Origin: Akkermansia muciniphila
GTDB lineage: Bacteria > Pseudomonadota > Gammaproteobacteria > Burkholderiales > Burkholderiaceae_C
Reading direction: 5' to 3'
Assembly: GCA_943331105.2 (NCBI GenBank)
Contig: CALQKH020000002.1
Span: 62,001 to 126,000, forward strand
DNA length: 64,000 bases
The notes beneath the pieces are model-generated. The model made no database searches and was not told the DNA's origin. It saw only the letters and a program-made list of their open reading frames with translations. Of this stretch, positions 42,195-52,052 are shown piece after piece (position 1 is the stretch's first letter; each line of letters opens with the position of its first letter). The position numbers and the translations under genes were made by a program.

Positions 42195-43510
42195 ACTTTG
42201 ACCATGAAGTCAACCAGTTGATCGGTTCGTTGCATGCACCGGAGCCGCAACGCAACGGCACGCTGGTGCGCTTGGTGGGGATGCGGCTGGAGACGCGGGG
42301 CCTGATGGCACCCTTGGGCGCTTGCTGCGAAATCGTTGGGCAGTTGGGCCACCGGGTCGAAGCCGAGGTGGTGGGTTTCAACGACGAGACCTTGTTTTTG
42401 TTGCCATTCACCGAACCTCAAGGCATTGGTCCGGGCGCTCGGGTGCGGGTACTCAGTCACACATCCCAAGTGGCTTTAGGCCCTGACTTGCTGGGGCGCA
42501 TCATTGACGGACGCGGCCAACCTTTGGATGGCAAACCTGCCCCGGATTGCCGAGATGTGCTGAGCCTGCAAGGCCGTCCCATCAACCCGATGGAGCGCGG
42601 TCCAATCAACGAAATTTTGGACGTGGGTGTCAAAGCCATCAACGGCATGCTGACAATTGGCCGGGGCCAACGCTTGGGACTGATCGCCGGTTCTGGTGTG
42701 GGCAAAAGTGTGTTGCTCGGGATGATGACCCGTTTCACCGAAGCCGATGTGGTGGTGATTGGCCTGATTGGCGAGCGCGGACGCGAAGTTCAGGCTTTCA
42801 TTGAAGAGTCGCTGGGGCCTGTGGGCCTGGCCAAGTCGGTGCTGGTGGCGGCACCCGCCAACGAATCGCCGGTGTTGCGTCTCAAAGCCACGCACCTGAC
42901 ACACGTGATTGCAGAGTACTTCAGGGACCAAGGCAAAAACGTGTTGATGCTGGTGGACAGTCTGACCCGCGTGGCGCATGCGCAGCGCGAAATCGGCCTG
43001 GCCGTGGGCGAGCCACCCACGGCCAAGGGTTATCCGCCATCGGTGTTCGCCTTGCTTCCCAACTTGATTGAACGCGCCGGTGTGGGCCGCCACGGCGTAG
43101 GCTCGATCACCGCCATTTACACCGTGCTGGCCGAAGGCGACGACGCCAACGACCCGATCGTGGACATTGCCCGTGCTTCGCTCGACGGGCAGGTCATGTT
43201 ATCGCGCAAGCTGGCCGATGCCGCCCACTACCCCGCCATTGATCTGAATGGCTCGGTGTCGAGGGTGATGCAAAACCTGATTTCGCCCGAAGATCAAAAA
43301 ATGGCCAACCGCTTCAGGCGTTTGTGGTCGCTTTACCAACAAAACCAAGACCTGATTCAGGTGGGCGCCTACGAGGCCGGCAGCAATCCGGACCTGGATC
43401 AAGCGATCCGCCTGCGCACGTCGATGGAACATTTTCTTCAGCAAGACATGCACAGCAGCCAAGACTCGGCGACCACCCGCCACGAAGTTCAAGTGCTGAT
43501 GCAGAACTGA
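42191..43510 (+). CDS. fliI: Flagellar export ATPase FliI
   Basis: A 439-residue F1-beta-like ATPase. Walker A GSGVGKS near residues 167-173, VVIGLIGERGREVQAFIEES with catalytic Glu, and LMLVDSLTRVAHAQREIGLA (Walker B and the flagellar signature) are intact. It powers unloading of export substrates together with FliH and FliJ. Confidence 0.97.
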   Translation: MNFDHEVNQLIGSLHAPEPQRNGTLVRLVGMRLETRGLMAPLGACCEIVGQLGHRVEAEVVGFNDETLFLLPFTEPQGIGPGARVRVLSHTSQVALGPDLLGRIIDGRGQPLDGKPAPDCRDVLSLQGRPINPMERGPINEILDVGVKAINGMLTIGRGQRLGLIAGSGVGKSVLLGMMTRFTEADVVVIGLIGERGREVQAFIEESLGPVGLAKSVLVAAPANESPVLRLKATHLTHVIAEYFRDQGKNVLMLVDSLTRVAHAQREIGLAVGEPPTAKGYPPSVFALLPNLIERAGVGRHGVGSITAIYTVLAEGDDANDPIVDIARASLDGQVMLSRKLADAAHYPAIDLNGSVSRVMQNLISPEDQKMANRFRRLWSLYQQNQDLIQVGAYEAGSNPDLDQAIRLRTSMEHFLQQDMHSSQDSATTRHEVQVLMQN

Positions 43511-43527
43511 CACCCCAAGGAGCCCCC

Positions 43528-43977
43528 ATGCGACAAGCCCGAACTTGCTGGCCGGTCCTGGTCAAAAAAGCCCAGGATGCGGTGAACGACGCCCAAAACG
43601 AAATCGCCCAGGCCATGGCCCGCGTTGACCAACTGCAGGCCAGCCATGAAAGGCTGTGCAGGCTGTACGACGAGTACCGGCTCAGAGAGCAAACGGCTCA
43701 AGTGCCTGTGATGGGCATGCAGGCCAGCATGAACCAACGGCAATTCATGGCCCAGTTGCTCAATTTGCAGCAGCGGGTGGTGTTGGACCTGAGCAGGGCC
43801 AAAGACCACGTCGCCATAGTCCGAAAGAAACGTGCATTGGCTGAGATTGAGTTGCACAAGATGAAGTCGATGGAAGCCCAAGATGCCAAGGCCGTCGCCC
43901 TTGAGCAGCAGCGCCATGAGCAAAAGCTGATGGACGAGTTGGGCGTGCGGCAGTTCAACCTGAGCTTGCAGCGTTGA
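43528..43977 (+). CDS. fliJ: Flagellar export protein FliJ
   Basis: A 149-residue coiled-coil stalk protein that sits in the FliI hexamer. It is almost all helix with heptads (AQDAVNDAQNEIAQAMARVD QLQ). The ATG at 43528 follows a good RBS (AAGGAG at 43517-43522), which is why the longer open frame (from 43324, inside fliI) is rejected. Last flagellar gene on this side; fliK-fliR, flhA/B, motA/B are not in the window. Confidence 0.88.
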   Translation: MRQARTCWPVLVKKAQDAVNDAQNEIAQAMARVDQLQASHERLCRLYDEYRLREQTAQVPVMGMQASMNQRQFMAQLLNLQQRVVLDLSRAKDHVAIVRKKRALAEIELHKMKSMEAQDAKAVALEQQRHEQKLMDELGVRQFNLSLQR

Positions 43978-44109
43978 GGGCGCAGTTCAAAGGGTTTTCA
44001 CGGGGTCTGACGCACCCAAAAGTGCAAATCAATTGACCCATAATGACCAGGATCGTTGAGCGCCACACCAAGATTTGGCGTTTTTTCTTCCTTGTTAATG
44101 GAGACCCCC

Positions 44110-45303
44110 ATGAGCCAACCCTCCTCACGCCGCCAAGTATTGGCACAAGGCGCCGCCCTTTTGGGCGCTACTTCTTCGGGCCTGCTGGTGCCACAAAGTG
44201 CGCTGGCCCAGACCGGAAAAATCCGCGTTGGCCTGATGCTGCCCTACACCGGAACCTTTGCACAGCTGGGTGTGGCCATCGAAAACGGCTTGCGCATGGC
44301 CATCAACGAACAAGGCGGCAAATTGGGTGGCCGTGAAATCGAGTGGTTCAAGGTGGACGACGAGTCCGAGCCTTCCAAAGCCATCGAAAACGCCAACAAA
44401 TTGGTGCAGCGCGACAAGGTCGATGTGCTGGTGGGCACGGTTCACTCGGGTGTGCAAATGGGCATTCACCGCGTGGCCCGCGAAAGCGGCGTGATCAACC
44501 TGATTCCCAACGCGGGCGTGCACATGGCCACCCGCGCCCAGTGCGCCCCCAATGTGTTCCGCACCAGCTTCTCCAACAGCCAACCCACCATGGCCTTGGG
44601 CGAAACCATGGTCAAGCGCGGCCATAAAAAGGCCGTTTGGATCACTTGGAAGTACGCCGCTGGCGACGAGGCCTTTGAAGGTTTCCGCGACAGCTACACC
44701 AAAGCCGGTGGCACCATCGTCAAAGAACTCGGCCTGCCCTTCCCCAACGTCGAGTTTCAGGCTTTGCTCACCGAAATCGCCGCCCTCAAGCCCGACGCTG
44801 TGGCTTGCTTCTTTGCGGGTGGTGGTGCGGCCAAGTTCTTGCGCGACTATGCAGCCGCTGGCCTCAAGGGCAAGATTCCGCTGTACGGCTCGGGCTTCCT
44901 GACCGAAGGCGTGCTGGACGCTGCTGGCCCTGCGGCCGATGGCGTGCTCACCACCCTGCACTACGGCGACGGCATCGAGACCAAGCGCAACAAGGAGTTC
45001 CGCCTGAACTACGCCAAGACCTTCAAGCTGCAGCCCGATGTGTACGCGGTACAAGGCTACGACACGGGCTTGCTGCTGGTGCAAGGTGCCAACGCCGTCA
45101 AGGGCGACGTGAGCCAAAAAGCCGCCATGATCAAGGCGATGGAAGCCGCCGTGATCGACAGCCCACGCGGCAAGTGGACCATGAGCAAATCGCACAACCC
45201 GGTGCAAGACATTTACTTGCGTGAAGTCTCCAACAAAGAGAACAAAGTGATCGGCGTTGCCGCCAAGGCTTTGGCCGACTCCGGCGCAGGTTGCCGCATG
45301 TAA
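44110..45303 (+). CDS. Liv-type ABC transporter substrate-binding protein
   Basis: A 397-residue periplasmic binding protein of the Peripla_BP_6 (LivJ/LivK-like) type. The signal peptide begins SSRRQVLAQGAALLGATSSG, which resembles a Tat signal (twin Arg), cut after ALAQ. The mature part starts GKIRVGLMLPYTGTFAQLG and has ENGLRMAINEQGGKLGGREI. The ATG at 44110 has GGAG upstream. The substrate cannot be read off; the neighbouring pobA/pobR suggests an aromatic acid rather than leucine (inference). A terminator hairpin at 45325-45349 separates it from the permease genes. Confidence 0.9.
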   Translation: MSQPSSRRQVLAQGAALLGATSSGLLVPQSALAQTGKIRVGLMLPYTGTFAQLGVAIENGLRMAINEQGGKLGGREIEWFKVDDESEPSKAIENANKLVQRDKVDVLVGTVHSGVQMGIHRVARESGVINLIPNAGVHMATRAQCAPNVFRTSFSNSQPTMALGETMVKRGHKKAVWITWKYAAGDEAFEGFRDSYTKAGGTIVKELGLPFPNVEFQALLTEIAALKPDAVACFFAGGGAAKFLRDYAAAGLKGKIPLYGSGFLTEGVLDAAGPAADGVLTTLHYGDGIETKRNKEFRLNYAKTFKLQPDVYAVQGYDTGLLLVQGANAVKGDVSQKAAMIKAMEAAVIDSPRGKWTMSKSHNPVQDIYLREVSNKENKVIGVAAKALADSGAGCRM

Positions 45304-45324
45304 ACTGCGCGGGCCCTCCGTGCC

Positions 45325-45349
45325 ACGGCGGATTTCGGTCCGCCGTTTT
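45325..45349 (+). terminator. Hairpin after the binding-protein gene, probable attenuator
   Basis: ACGGCGGA (45325-45332) and TCCGCCGT (45339-45346) form a perfect 8-bp stem with a 6-nt loop, and then TTT follows. It lies between livK-like and livH-like genes, so partial termination would give more binding protein than permease. Confidence 0.75.
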
Positions 45350-45411
45350 CATTGGCGCTTGGGCTTTGTGCATCACCCTGCCGTTCTCACCCATTTGAAG
45401 AGAAATTCCTG

Positions 45412-46275
45412 ATGGATTTTGTGAATTTTTTGATCCAGCTGCTCAACAGCGTTCAGTACGGGCTGCTGCTGTTCATGCTGGCAGCGGGCCTGACGCTGAT
45501 TTTCGGCATCATGGGTGTGGTCAACTTGGCGCACGGCAGTTTTTACATGCTGGGCGCTTATCTGGCATGGTCGCTGGCCGCGCAGTTGGGCAGTTTCACT
45601 TTGGCCATCCTCGTGGGCACGGCTTTGTCGGTGGCCTTTGGCTTGGTGATCGAGCGTTTGTTGTTTCGGCACTTTTATCACCGCGACCACCTCGACCAAG
45701 TGCTGCTGACCTTTGGCCTGATCTATGTGTTTGAAGAGCTGCGCTCCATCATCTGGGGCGACGATGTGCACGGCTTGCCTGTGCCCCAATTGTTGGCAGC
45801 GTCCATTCCCCTGACCGAGAACCTGTCGTACCCGGTGTACCGGCTGTTCATGTCGGGCGTGTGCTTGGTCCTGGCACTGGGCTTGTATTTGTTGATTTCT
45901 AAAACCCGTTTGGGCATGAAGATCCGTGCAGGCGCTTTCAACCGAGAAATGACCGAATCCTTGGGCGTCAACATCAAGCTCATCCACTCGGTGGTGTTTG
46001 CTTTGGGCATTGGCCTGGCCTCGATCGCCGGCATGATCGCCGCGCCTGTGTCCAGCGTCTACCCCAACATGGGCTCACAGGTCTTGATCATGTGCTTTGT
46101 GGTGGTGGTCATTGGCGGCATCGGCTCGGTGCGCGGTGCTTTGATTGCTGCCTTGCTGGTGGGTCTGGTCGACACCTTTGGCAAAGTGCTGCTGCCCCAG
46201 GCCTCGGGCATGCTGGTGTATGTGCTGATGGCCTTGGTGCTGCTGTACAAACCCGAAGGCCTGTTCAAGCAATGA
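45412..46275 (+). CDS. Liv-type ABC transporter permease (LivH-like)
   Basis: A 287-residue inner-membrane permease with about 8 hydrophobic segments. The N-terminus FLIQLLNSVQYGLLLFMLAA GLTLIFGIMGVVNLAHGSFY (in two parts) and the EAA-like loop GAFNREMTESLGVNIKLIHS are LivH hallmarks. The ATG at 45412 gives the standard N-terminus. It follows the hairpin and is 16 bases before the second permease. Confidence 0.93.
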   Translation: MDFVNFLIQLLNSVQYGLLLFMLAAGLTLIFGIMGVVNLAHGSFYMLGAYLAWSLAAQLGSFTLAILVGTALSVAFGLVIERLLFRHFYHRDHLDQVLLTFGLIYVFEELRSIIWGDDVHGLPVPQLLAASIPLTENLSYPVYRLFMSGVCLVLALGLYLLISKTRLGMKIRAGAFNREMTESLGVNIKLIHSVVFALGIGLASIAGMIAAPVSSVYPNMGSQVLIMCFVVVVIGGIGSVRGALIAALLVGLVDTFGKVLLPQASGMLVYVLMALVLLYKPEGLFKQ

Positions 46276-46291
46276 ATCCGAAAAGAACACC

Positions 46292-47305
46292 ATGAGCTCG
46301 CCCCAAATTCACCTCGAAACCCTGCCTCGCAGCATCCAGCTGGTGATGGTGCTGGGCTTTTTGGCGCTCGCCGCCTTTCCCTTTGTCGGGTCTGACTTTT
46401 ACACGGCCATGGTCGTGCGCATGATGATCCTGGCCATCTTGGCCATGAGCCTTGACTTGCTGCAAGGCGTGACCGGATTGGTGTCGCTGGGCCATGCCGC
46501 CTACTTTGGCTTGGCCGGCTATGTGCTGGCTTTTATTACCCCTCAAAACGAAGCCATCAGCCTGTACACCAGCTTGCCGCTGGCCGTAGGCGGGTCCGCT
46601 CTGGCCGCTCTGGTGATTGGCTTTTTGGTGGTGCGCACACATGGCATTTACTTCATCATGGTCACCATGGCTTTTGCGCAGATGATTTTCTTCATCTTCT
46701 TTGACAACAAAGCGCTGGGCGGCTCGGACGGTTTGTTCCTCAACTTCCGGCCTGATGCGGGTGTGATCGACCTGGAAAACAAGCGGGTGTTTTATTACTT
46801 CACGCTGGCCTGCTTGGTGGCGGTTTATGTGTTTTTGCGCCGCCTCCTCTGGAGTCCTTTTGGCCGTGCGCTGTCGGGCATTCGGGTGAATGAGCACCGC
46901 ATGCGGGCCTTGGGCTTCAACACCTTCAGCCACAAGCTGGCGGCCTTCACGCTGGCCGGGGCTTTGGCGGGTTTGGCCGGTTACTTGTTTGCGGCGCAAA
47001 CCGGTTTTGTGAACCCCGAACTCATGGGCTTTCACCTCAGCGCACACGCCATCATGATGGTGATTTTGGGCGGCATGGGCAATTTTGCGGGGGCGATTGT
47101 GGGGGCCTTCAGCTTTGAGTATTTGTTGCACGTCTTCAAGGACTTGCCCGATATTGGCGGCTTCAAAACTGGCAAACACTGGCAAATGTGGATGGGCCTG
47201 TTCATCGTGGCCCTGATCATTTTTGCGCCCAAAGGCATTTTGGGTCTGGTCAACCGCTTTGTGGGCAGCAAAGCTGCTGTCGGCAAGGAGGCAGGCCATG
47301 ACTGA
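46292..47305 (+). CDS. Liv-type ABC transporter permease (LivM-like)
   Basis: A 337-residue permease with about 8-9 transmembrane helices. LQGVTGLVSLGHAAYFGLAG and SGIRVNEHRMRALGFNTFSH (EAA loop) match LivM. The stop overlaps the start of the ATPase gene by 8 bases. Confidence 0.93.
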   Translation: MSSPQIHLETLPRSIQLVMVLGFLALAAFPFVGSDFYTAMVVRMMILAILAMSLDLLQGVTGLVSLGHAAYFGLAGYVLAFITPQNEAISLYTSLPLAVGGSALAALVIGFLVVRTHGIYFIMVTMAFAQMIFFIFFDNKALGGSDGLFLNFRPDAGVIDLENKRVFYYFTLACLVAVYVFLRRLLWSPFGRALSGIRVNEHRMRALGFNTFSHKLAAFTLAGALAGLAGYLFAAQTGFVNPELMGFHLSAHAIMMVILGGMGNFAGAIVGAFSFEYLLHVFKDLPDIGGFKTGKHWQMWMGLFIVALIIFAPKGILGLVNRFVGSKAAVGKEAGHD

Positions 47306-48065
47306 GCGCAAGACCTTGATGTCGGCCAGTGGCCTGACCAAACGCTTTGGCGGCTTGGCAGCTGTCAACGATGTGTCACTGGAACTGTGGCGCGGGCACA
47401 TTCATGCCGTGATTGGTCCCAATGGCGCGGGCAAGTCCACCTTGGCCAACCTGCTCTCGGGCGATTTACCGCCCACCAGTGGGCGAATGACGATGTCGGG
47501 CACCGACATCACCGGCTGGACCCCTGAAAAAATCTCCCGCCACGGCCTGGGGCGCAGTTACCAAAAGACCAATATTTTCAGCACCTTCACGGTTTGGGAC
47601 AACGTGCGGTTGTCGGCGCAATCGCGTGCGCAGCCCTCCCCCTTCAACCCTTTGGGGTGGCTCCAGGCTGCGGCCAGGATGCAGGCGGTTAACCAACGCG
47701 CCGAACGCGCCATCGAATTGGCCGGGCTGCAAGACCGCCGCCACGCCCAAGCAGGCGCCACCAGCCACGGCGAACAACGCCAGTTGGAAATCGCCATGAC
47801 CTTGGCCACCGAACCCCAAGTCTTGTTGATGGACGAGCCATTGGCGGGCATGGGCCAAGCAGAAGCCGAGCGCATGGTGCAGTTGCTGTTGCGTCTTAAA
47901 AATGAACATGCCATCTTGCTGGTCGAGCACGACATGGACGCGGTGTTCACGCTGGCCGACCACCTCACGGTCATGGTCAACGGGCAAGTGATCGCCAGCG
48001 ACACGCCCGCAGCCGTGCGGACCGATGCGGGCGTGCAGGCGGCCTACTTGGGCGAGGAACATTGA
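47298..48065 (+). CDS. Liv-type ABC transporter ATPase (LivG-like)
   Basis: A 255-residue ABC ATPase. Walker A GPNGAGKST, signature region SHGEQRQLEIAMTLATEPQV (the usual LSGGQ reads SHGEQ, common in LivG), Walker B LLMDEPLAGM, and the H-loop LLVEHDMD are complete. The C-terminal GQVIASDTPAAVRTDAGVQA AYLG block is LivG-typical. Confidence 0.94.
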   Translation: MTERKTLMSASGLTKRFGGLAAVNDVSLELWRGHIHAVIGPNGAGKSTLANLLSGDLPPTSGRMTMSGTDITGWTPEKISRHGLGRSYQKTNIFSTFTVWDNVRLSAQSRAQPSPFNPLGWLQAAARMQAVNQRAERAIELAGLQDRRHAQAGATSHGEQRQLEIAMTLATEPQVLLMDEPLAGMGQAEAERMVQLLLRLKNEHAILLVEHDMDAVFTLADHLTVMVNGQVIASDTPAAVRTDAGVQAAYLGEEH

Positions 48066-48066
48066 G

Positions 48067-48780
48067 ATGAGCGATTTGTTGATCCAGGCCCAAGACCTGA
48101 ACACCTTCTACGGCGCCAGTCACATCTTGCGCGGCGTGAACTTTTCTGTGGGCCGGGGCGAGACGATTGGCCTGATGGGCCGCAACGGCATGGGCAAAAG
48201 CACCTTGCTCAAAACACTCATGGGCATCGTACCGCCGCGCACAGGCACCGTGGACATCAAGGGCCAGCGCATGAACGGCCGCCCCACTTTTGAAGTCGCA
48301 CAGCAGGGCATCGCCTATGTGCCTGAGGGCCGCGGCATCTTTGGCAACCTGAGCGTGGTGGAGAACCTGAAAATGGCCGCCCGACCGGGCACGAAGGGCC
48401 AGCGCGACTGGACTTACGAGCGGGTGCTGGAGACCTTCCCTCGCTTGAAAGAGCGCCTGGGCCACGGCGGCCAGCAACTGTCAGGCGGAGAGCAACAAAT
48501 GCTGACCATCGGCCGGGCACTGATGACCAACCCCGACGTTTTGATTCTGGACGAGGCCACCGAAGGCCTGGCCCCGCTGATCGCCCGCGATATCTGGCGC
48601 ATCTGCAGCCTGATCAAAGAAAGCGGCATCAGCTCGATCATCGTGGACAAAAACTGGAAGCACGTCACCCAGATCACCGACCGCAACATCATCCTGGTCA
48701 AAGGCCAGGTGGTGTTTGAAGGCTCGTCACCCGTTTTGCTGGCCGACCCGGGCGTTCTGGAGCAGCATCTGGGGGTCTGA
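48067..48780 (+). CDS. Liv-type ABC transporter ATPase (LivF-like)
   Basis: A 237-residue ABC ATPase. Walker A GRNGMGKST, signature LSGGEQQML, Walker B LILDEATEGLAP. YVPEGRGIFGNLSVVENLKM is the usual LivF segment. The H-loop position reads IIVDKNWKHVTQI rather than the usual VEQN..., i.e. a Lys where Glu/Gln stands and no switch His at the exact spot. It starts 1 base after livG's stop. Confidence 0.92.
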   Translation: MSDLLIQAQDLNTFYGASHILRGVNFSVGRGETIGLMGRNGMGKSTLLKTLMGIVPPRTGTVDIKGQRMNGRPTFEVAQQGIAYVPEGRGIFGNLSVVENLKMAARPGTKGQRDWTYERVLETFPRLKERLGHGGQQLSGGEQQMLTIGRALMTNPDVLILDEATEGLAPLIARDIWRICSLIKESGISSIIVDKNWKHVTQITDRNIILVKGQVVFEGSSPVLLADPGVLEQHLGV

Positions 48781-48786
48781 GGACCT

Positions 48787-49557
48787 TCACAGCAAAGGGC
48801 GCAATTCTCTGGCCGCCTCCAGCAGCAAGGGCAGCCACTTGCGCTGCACCGCCCCATCGCTCAATTGGTCTGCCGTGCCCACCACATTCAGCGCGGCCAG
48901 CGTTTGGCCTTGCATGTTGCGCAGGGGCACCGCCAGTGCGTGGATGCCCAGCTCGTGACCATCGCGGGCCAGGCAATGGTCGTCCTGCCGCACCTGATCA
49001 ACCAGCGCCTTGAATTTGGCCGGAACCACTTCGGTTTGAGGGGTGATGCGGGCCAACTCTCGGCCTTTGAGCCAGGCAGCAAAGTCGGCCTTGGGCAGAC
49101 TGGCCAGCAACACCCGCCCGGTAGAAGTGGCGTGCGCTGGCAAGCGCGCGCCCAAATGCAAGCCATAGGCCAAGTGGCGCACTGGCTCGGCCACCCCGGC
49201 ACTGCGTGCCACGATGACGCATTCGTCACCATCACGCACCACCGCACTGAAGGCCGCCTGCGTTTGTGCGGCAAGCCGGTTGAGCGTGGGTTGCAGGGTG
49301 CGCGGCAGGCGCGATGTGGCCATGTAACTGCCCGCCAAGCGCAGCACCCGCGCCGACAACCAATAGTGGGAACCATCGGTTTCCAGATAACCCAACTCGG
49401 CCAGCGTGAGCAAATGTCGCCGGGCCGCAGCCCGCGTGATGCCCGTGCGCTGCGCGGCCAGTGTGGCGTTCAGGCGTTGGCGCTCGGTGTCAAAAGCCTC
49501 GAGCACAGCCAAACCTTTGGCCAGGCCTTCGATGTAATCGGCTTTCGCCAGGGTCAT
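48787..49557 (-). CDS. pobR: IclR-family regulator, PobR/PcaR-like
   Basis: A 256-residue IclR protein. The opening KADYIEGLAKGLAVLEAFDT is the pattern of the beta-ketoadipate regulators PcaR/PcaU/PobR, followed by the winged helix (TGITRAAARRHLLTLAELGY) and the ligand domain (CVIVARSAGVAEPVRHLAYG ... LPAHATSTGRVLLASL). It is divergent from pobA with the palindrome at 49621-49651 between them, so it is likely to control pobA in response to 4-hydroxybenzoate. The frame is open upstream to 49665, but the ATG at 49557 gives the family's N-terminus and leaves the operator outside the gene. It is convergent with livF (6-base gap). Confidence 0.8.
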   Translation of the reverse strand: MTLAKADYIEGLAKGLAVLEAFDTERQRLNATLAAQRTGITRAAARRHLLTLAELGYLETDGSHYWLSARVLRLAGSYMATSRLPRTLQPTLNRLAAQTQAAFSAVVRDGDECVIVARSAGVAEPVRHLAYGLHLGARLPAHATSTGRVLLASLPKADFAAWLKGRELARITPQTEVVPAKFKALVDQVRQDDHCLARDGHELGIHALAVPLRNMQGQTLAALNVVGTADQLSDGAVQRKWLPLLLEAARELRPLL

Positions 49558-49615
49558 GGGGCACCATCTAAAAACAAATTGCGGCACCAGCCGCGGCAAC
49601 TGAATATGGTATTGA

Positions 49616-50935
<1,320 letters not shown>

Positions 50936-50992
50936 AAGCCCGCAAGGGCGACAACCCCGGCTCAGCGCTCATCCGATAATGCGAGCATCTTA

Positions 50993-51013
50993 GAAGCCGC
51001 ACAGCGCGGCTTC
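50993..51013 (+). terminator. Hairpin after pobA
   Basis: GAAGCCGC and GCGGCTTC form a perfect 8-bp stem with a 5-nt loop 58 bases after the pobA stop. No T-run follows, so it may be a weak terminator or an mRNA-end structure. Confidence 0.4.
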
Positions 51014-51035
51014 GCTTCAATACCAAGGTGCACGC

Positions 51036-51905
51036 ATGTCTTCTGTCAAACCCCTGCGCGGTCTGCGCGTTTTGAGCCTGGCCCTCAATCTGCCGGGCCC
51101 CGCCGCGTTGATGCGTCTGGCCCAAATGGGCGCCCAATGCACCAAGGTCAACCCGCCCTCAGGCGACCCGATGCAGCACTACAACACCCGTGGCTACGAT
51201 TTGTTGCACGCGGGTGTCAAGCACAAAACGCTGGACCTCAAAACCGAAGCCGGCCAAGCTGCGCTGCACAAGCTGCTGCCCAAGACCGATGTGCTGCTCA
51301 CCTCGTTTCGCCCTTCTGCACTGGCCAAATTGGGCTTGGACTGGAAGGCTCTGCACCAGCAATACCCTGCCCTGAGCTTGATCGAAGTGGTGGGTGCACC
51401 CGGCCCATTGGCCGAAATTCCTGGCCACGACTTGACCTACCAAGCCGAGGTTGGCCTGGTCAACGGAATGGACTTGCCGCCCAGTTTGTTTGCCGACATG
51501 GGCGGCGCCGTGATGGCCAGCGAAGCCACGCTCAAAGCCGTCATCACCCTCAAAACCACGGGCAAAGGGTCGCACCATGAAGTGGCTCTGTCTGAAGCTG
51601 CTGCTTGGCTCGCCCTGCCACGCCAACTGGGCCTGACCACGCCCGATGGGGCGGTAGGCGGCGCACATGCGGGCTACCGCGTGTATGCCTGTAAAAACGG
51701 CCGCGTGGCCGTGGCAGCTCTGGAGCCGCACTTTGCCATGCGCCTGTGCGAAGCCGCTGGCATTGCGCTGGTACACCCGGTCAAAGACCTGTTCAAGCCC
51801 GCCACGCGCCAAGCGATCGAAAACTTTATGGGCAGTCAAACCCGCGCCCAACTGGACAAACTGGCCACGGCCAAAGACATCCCGCTGCTCACGTTGCCGC
51901 GCTGA
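51036..51905 (+). CDS. CaiB/BaiF-family CoA-transferase or racemase, short form
   Basis: A 289-residue protein, about 80-100 residues shorter than typical family members. The N-terminus KPLRGLRVLSLALNLPGPAA and the PKTDVLLTSFRPSALAKLGL block are family marks. GHDLTYQAEVGLV and PPSLFADMGGAVMASEATLK carry the His and Asp used by the racemase branch (AMACR/MCR type). The substrate is unknown; the neighbour pobA suggests a link to aromatic or acyl-CoA metabolism, though co-transcription is not evident. The shortage is at the C-terminus. Confidence 0.75.
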   Translation: MSSVKPLRGLRVLSLALNLPGPAALMRLAQMGAQCTKVNPPSGDPMQHYNTRGYDLLHAGVKHKTLDLKTEAGQAALHKLLPKTDVLLTSFRPSALAKLGLDWKALHQQYPALSLIEVVGAPGPLAEIPGHDLTYQAEVGLVNGMDLPPSLFADMGGAVMASEATLKAVITLKTTGKGSHHEVALSEAAAWLALPRQLGLTTPDGAVGGAHAGYRVYACKNGRVAVAALEPHFAMRLCEAAGIALVHPVKDLFKPATRQAIENFMGSQTRAQLDKLATAKDIPLLTLPR

Positions 51906-51911
51906 GCGCCT

Positions 51912-51935
51912 GGCACTGAAAACAGTGCCTCTTTG
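51912..51935 (+). terminator. Terminator after the CaiB-like gene
   Basis: GGCACTG and CAGTGCC (51912-51918 / 51923-51929) with an AAAA loop, followed by TCTTTG: a short but perfect hairpin 7 bases past the stop. Confidence 0.6.
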
Positions 51936-52052
51936 TCAGCAGCTGTCGCCCAGGCGGCTCAAATGGTTGGGTAGCGTTGTTTTCGATCGGCTTTTCCCTT
52001 GAATATTCAAGGCTTTTCTTGTTCAATGAAGTCACTCGTTTGGAGCAACGCC

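Noticed and set aside
44001-44018. GGGGTCTGACGCACCC near the liv promoter as a third REP-like copy
   Set aside because: Only the left half matches; the right arm does not pair.
46265-47401. 378-codon minus-strand frame opposite the second Liv permease
   Set aside because: Antisense to a clear permease; very His/Gln-rich translation typical of a shadow frame.
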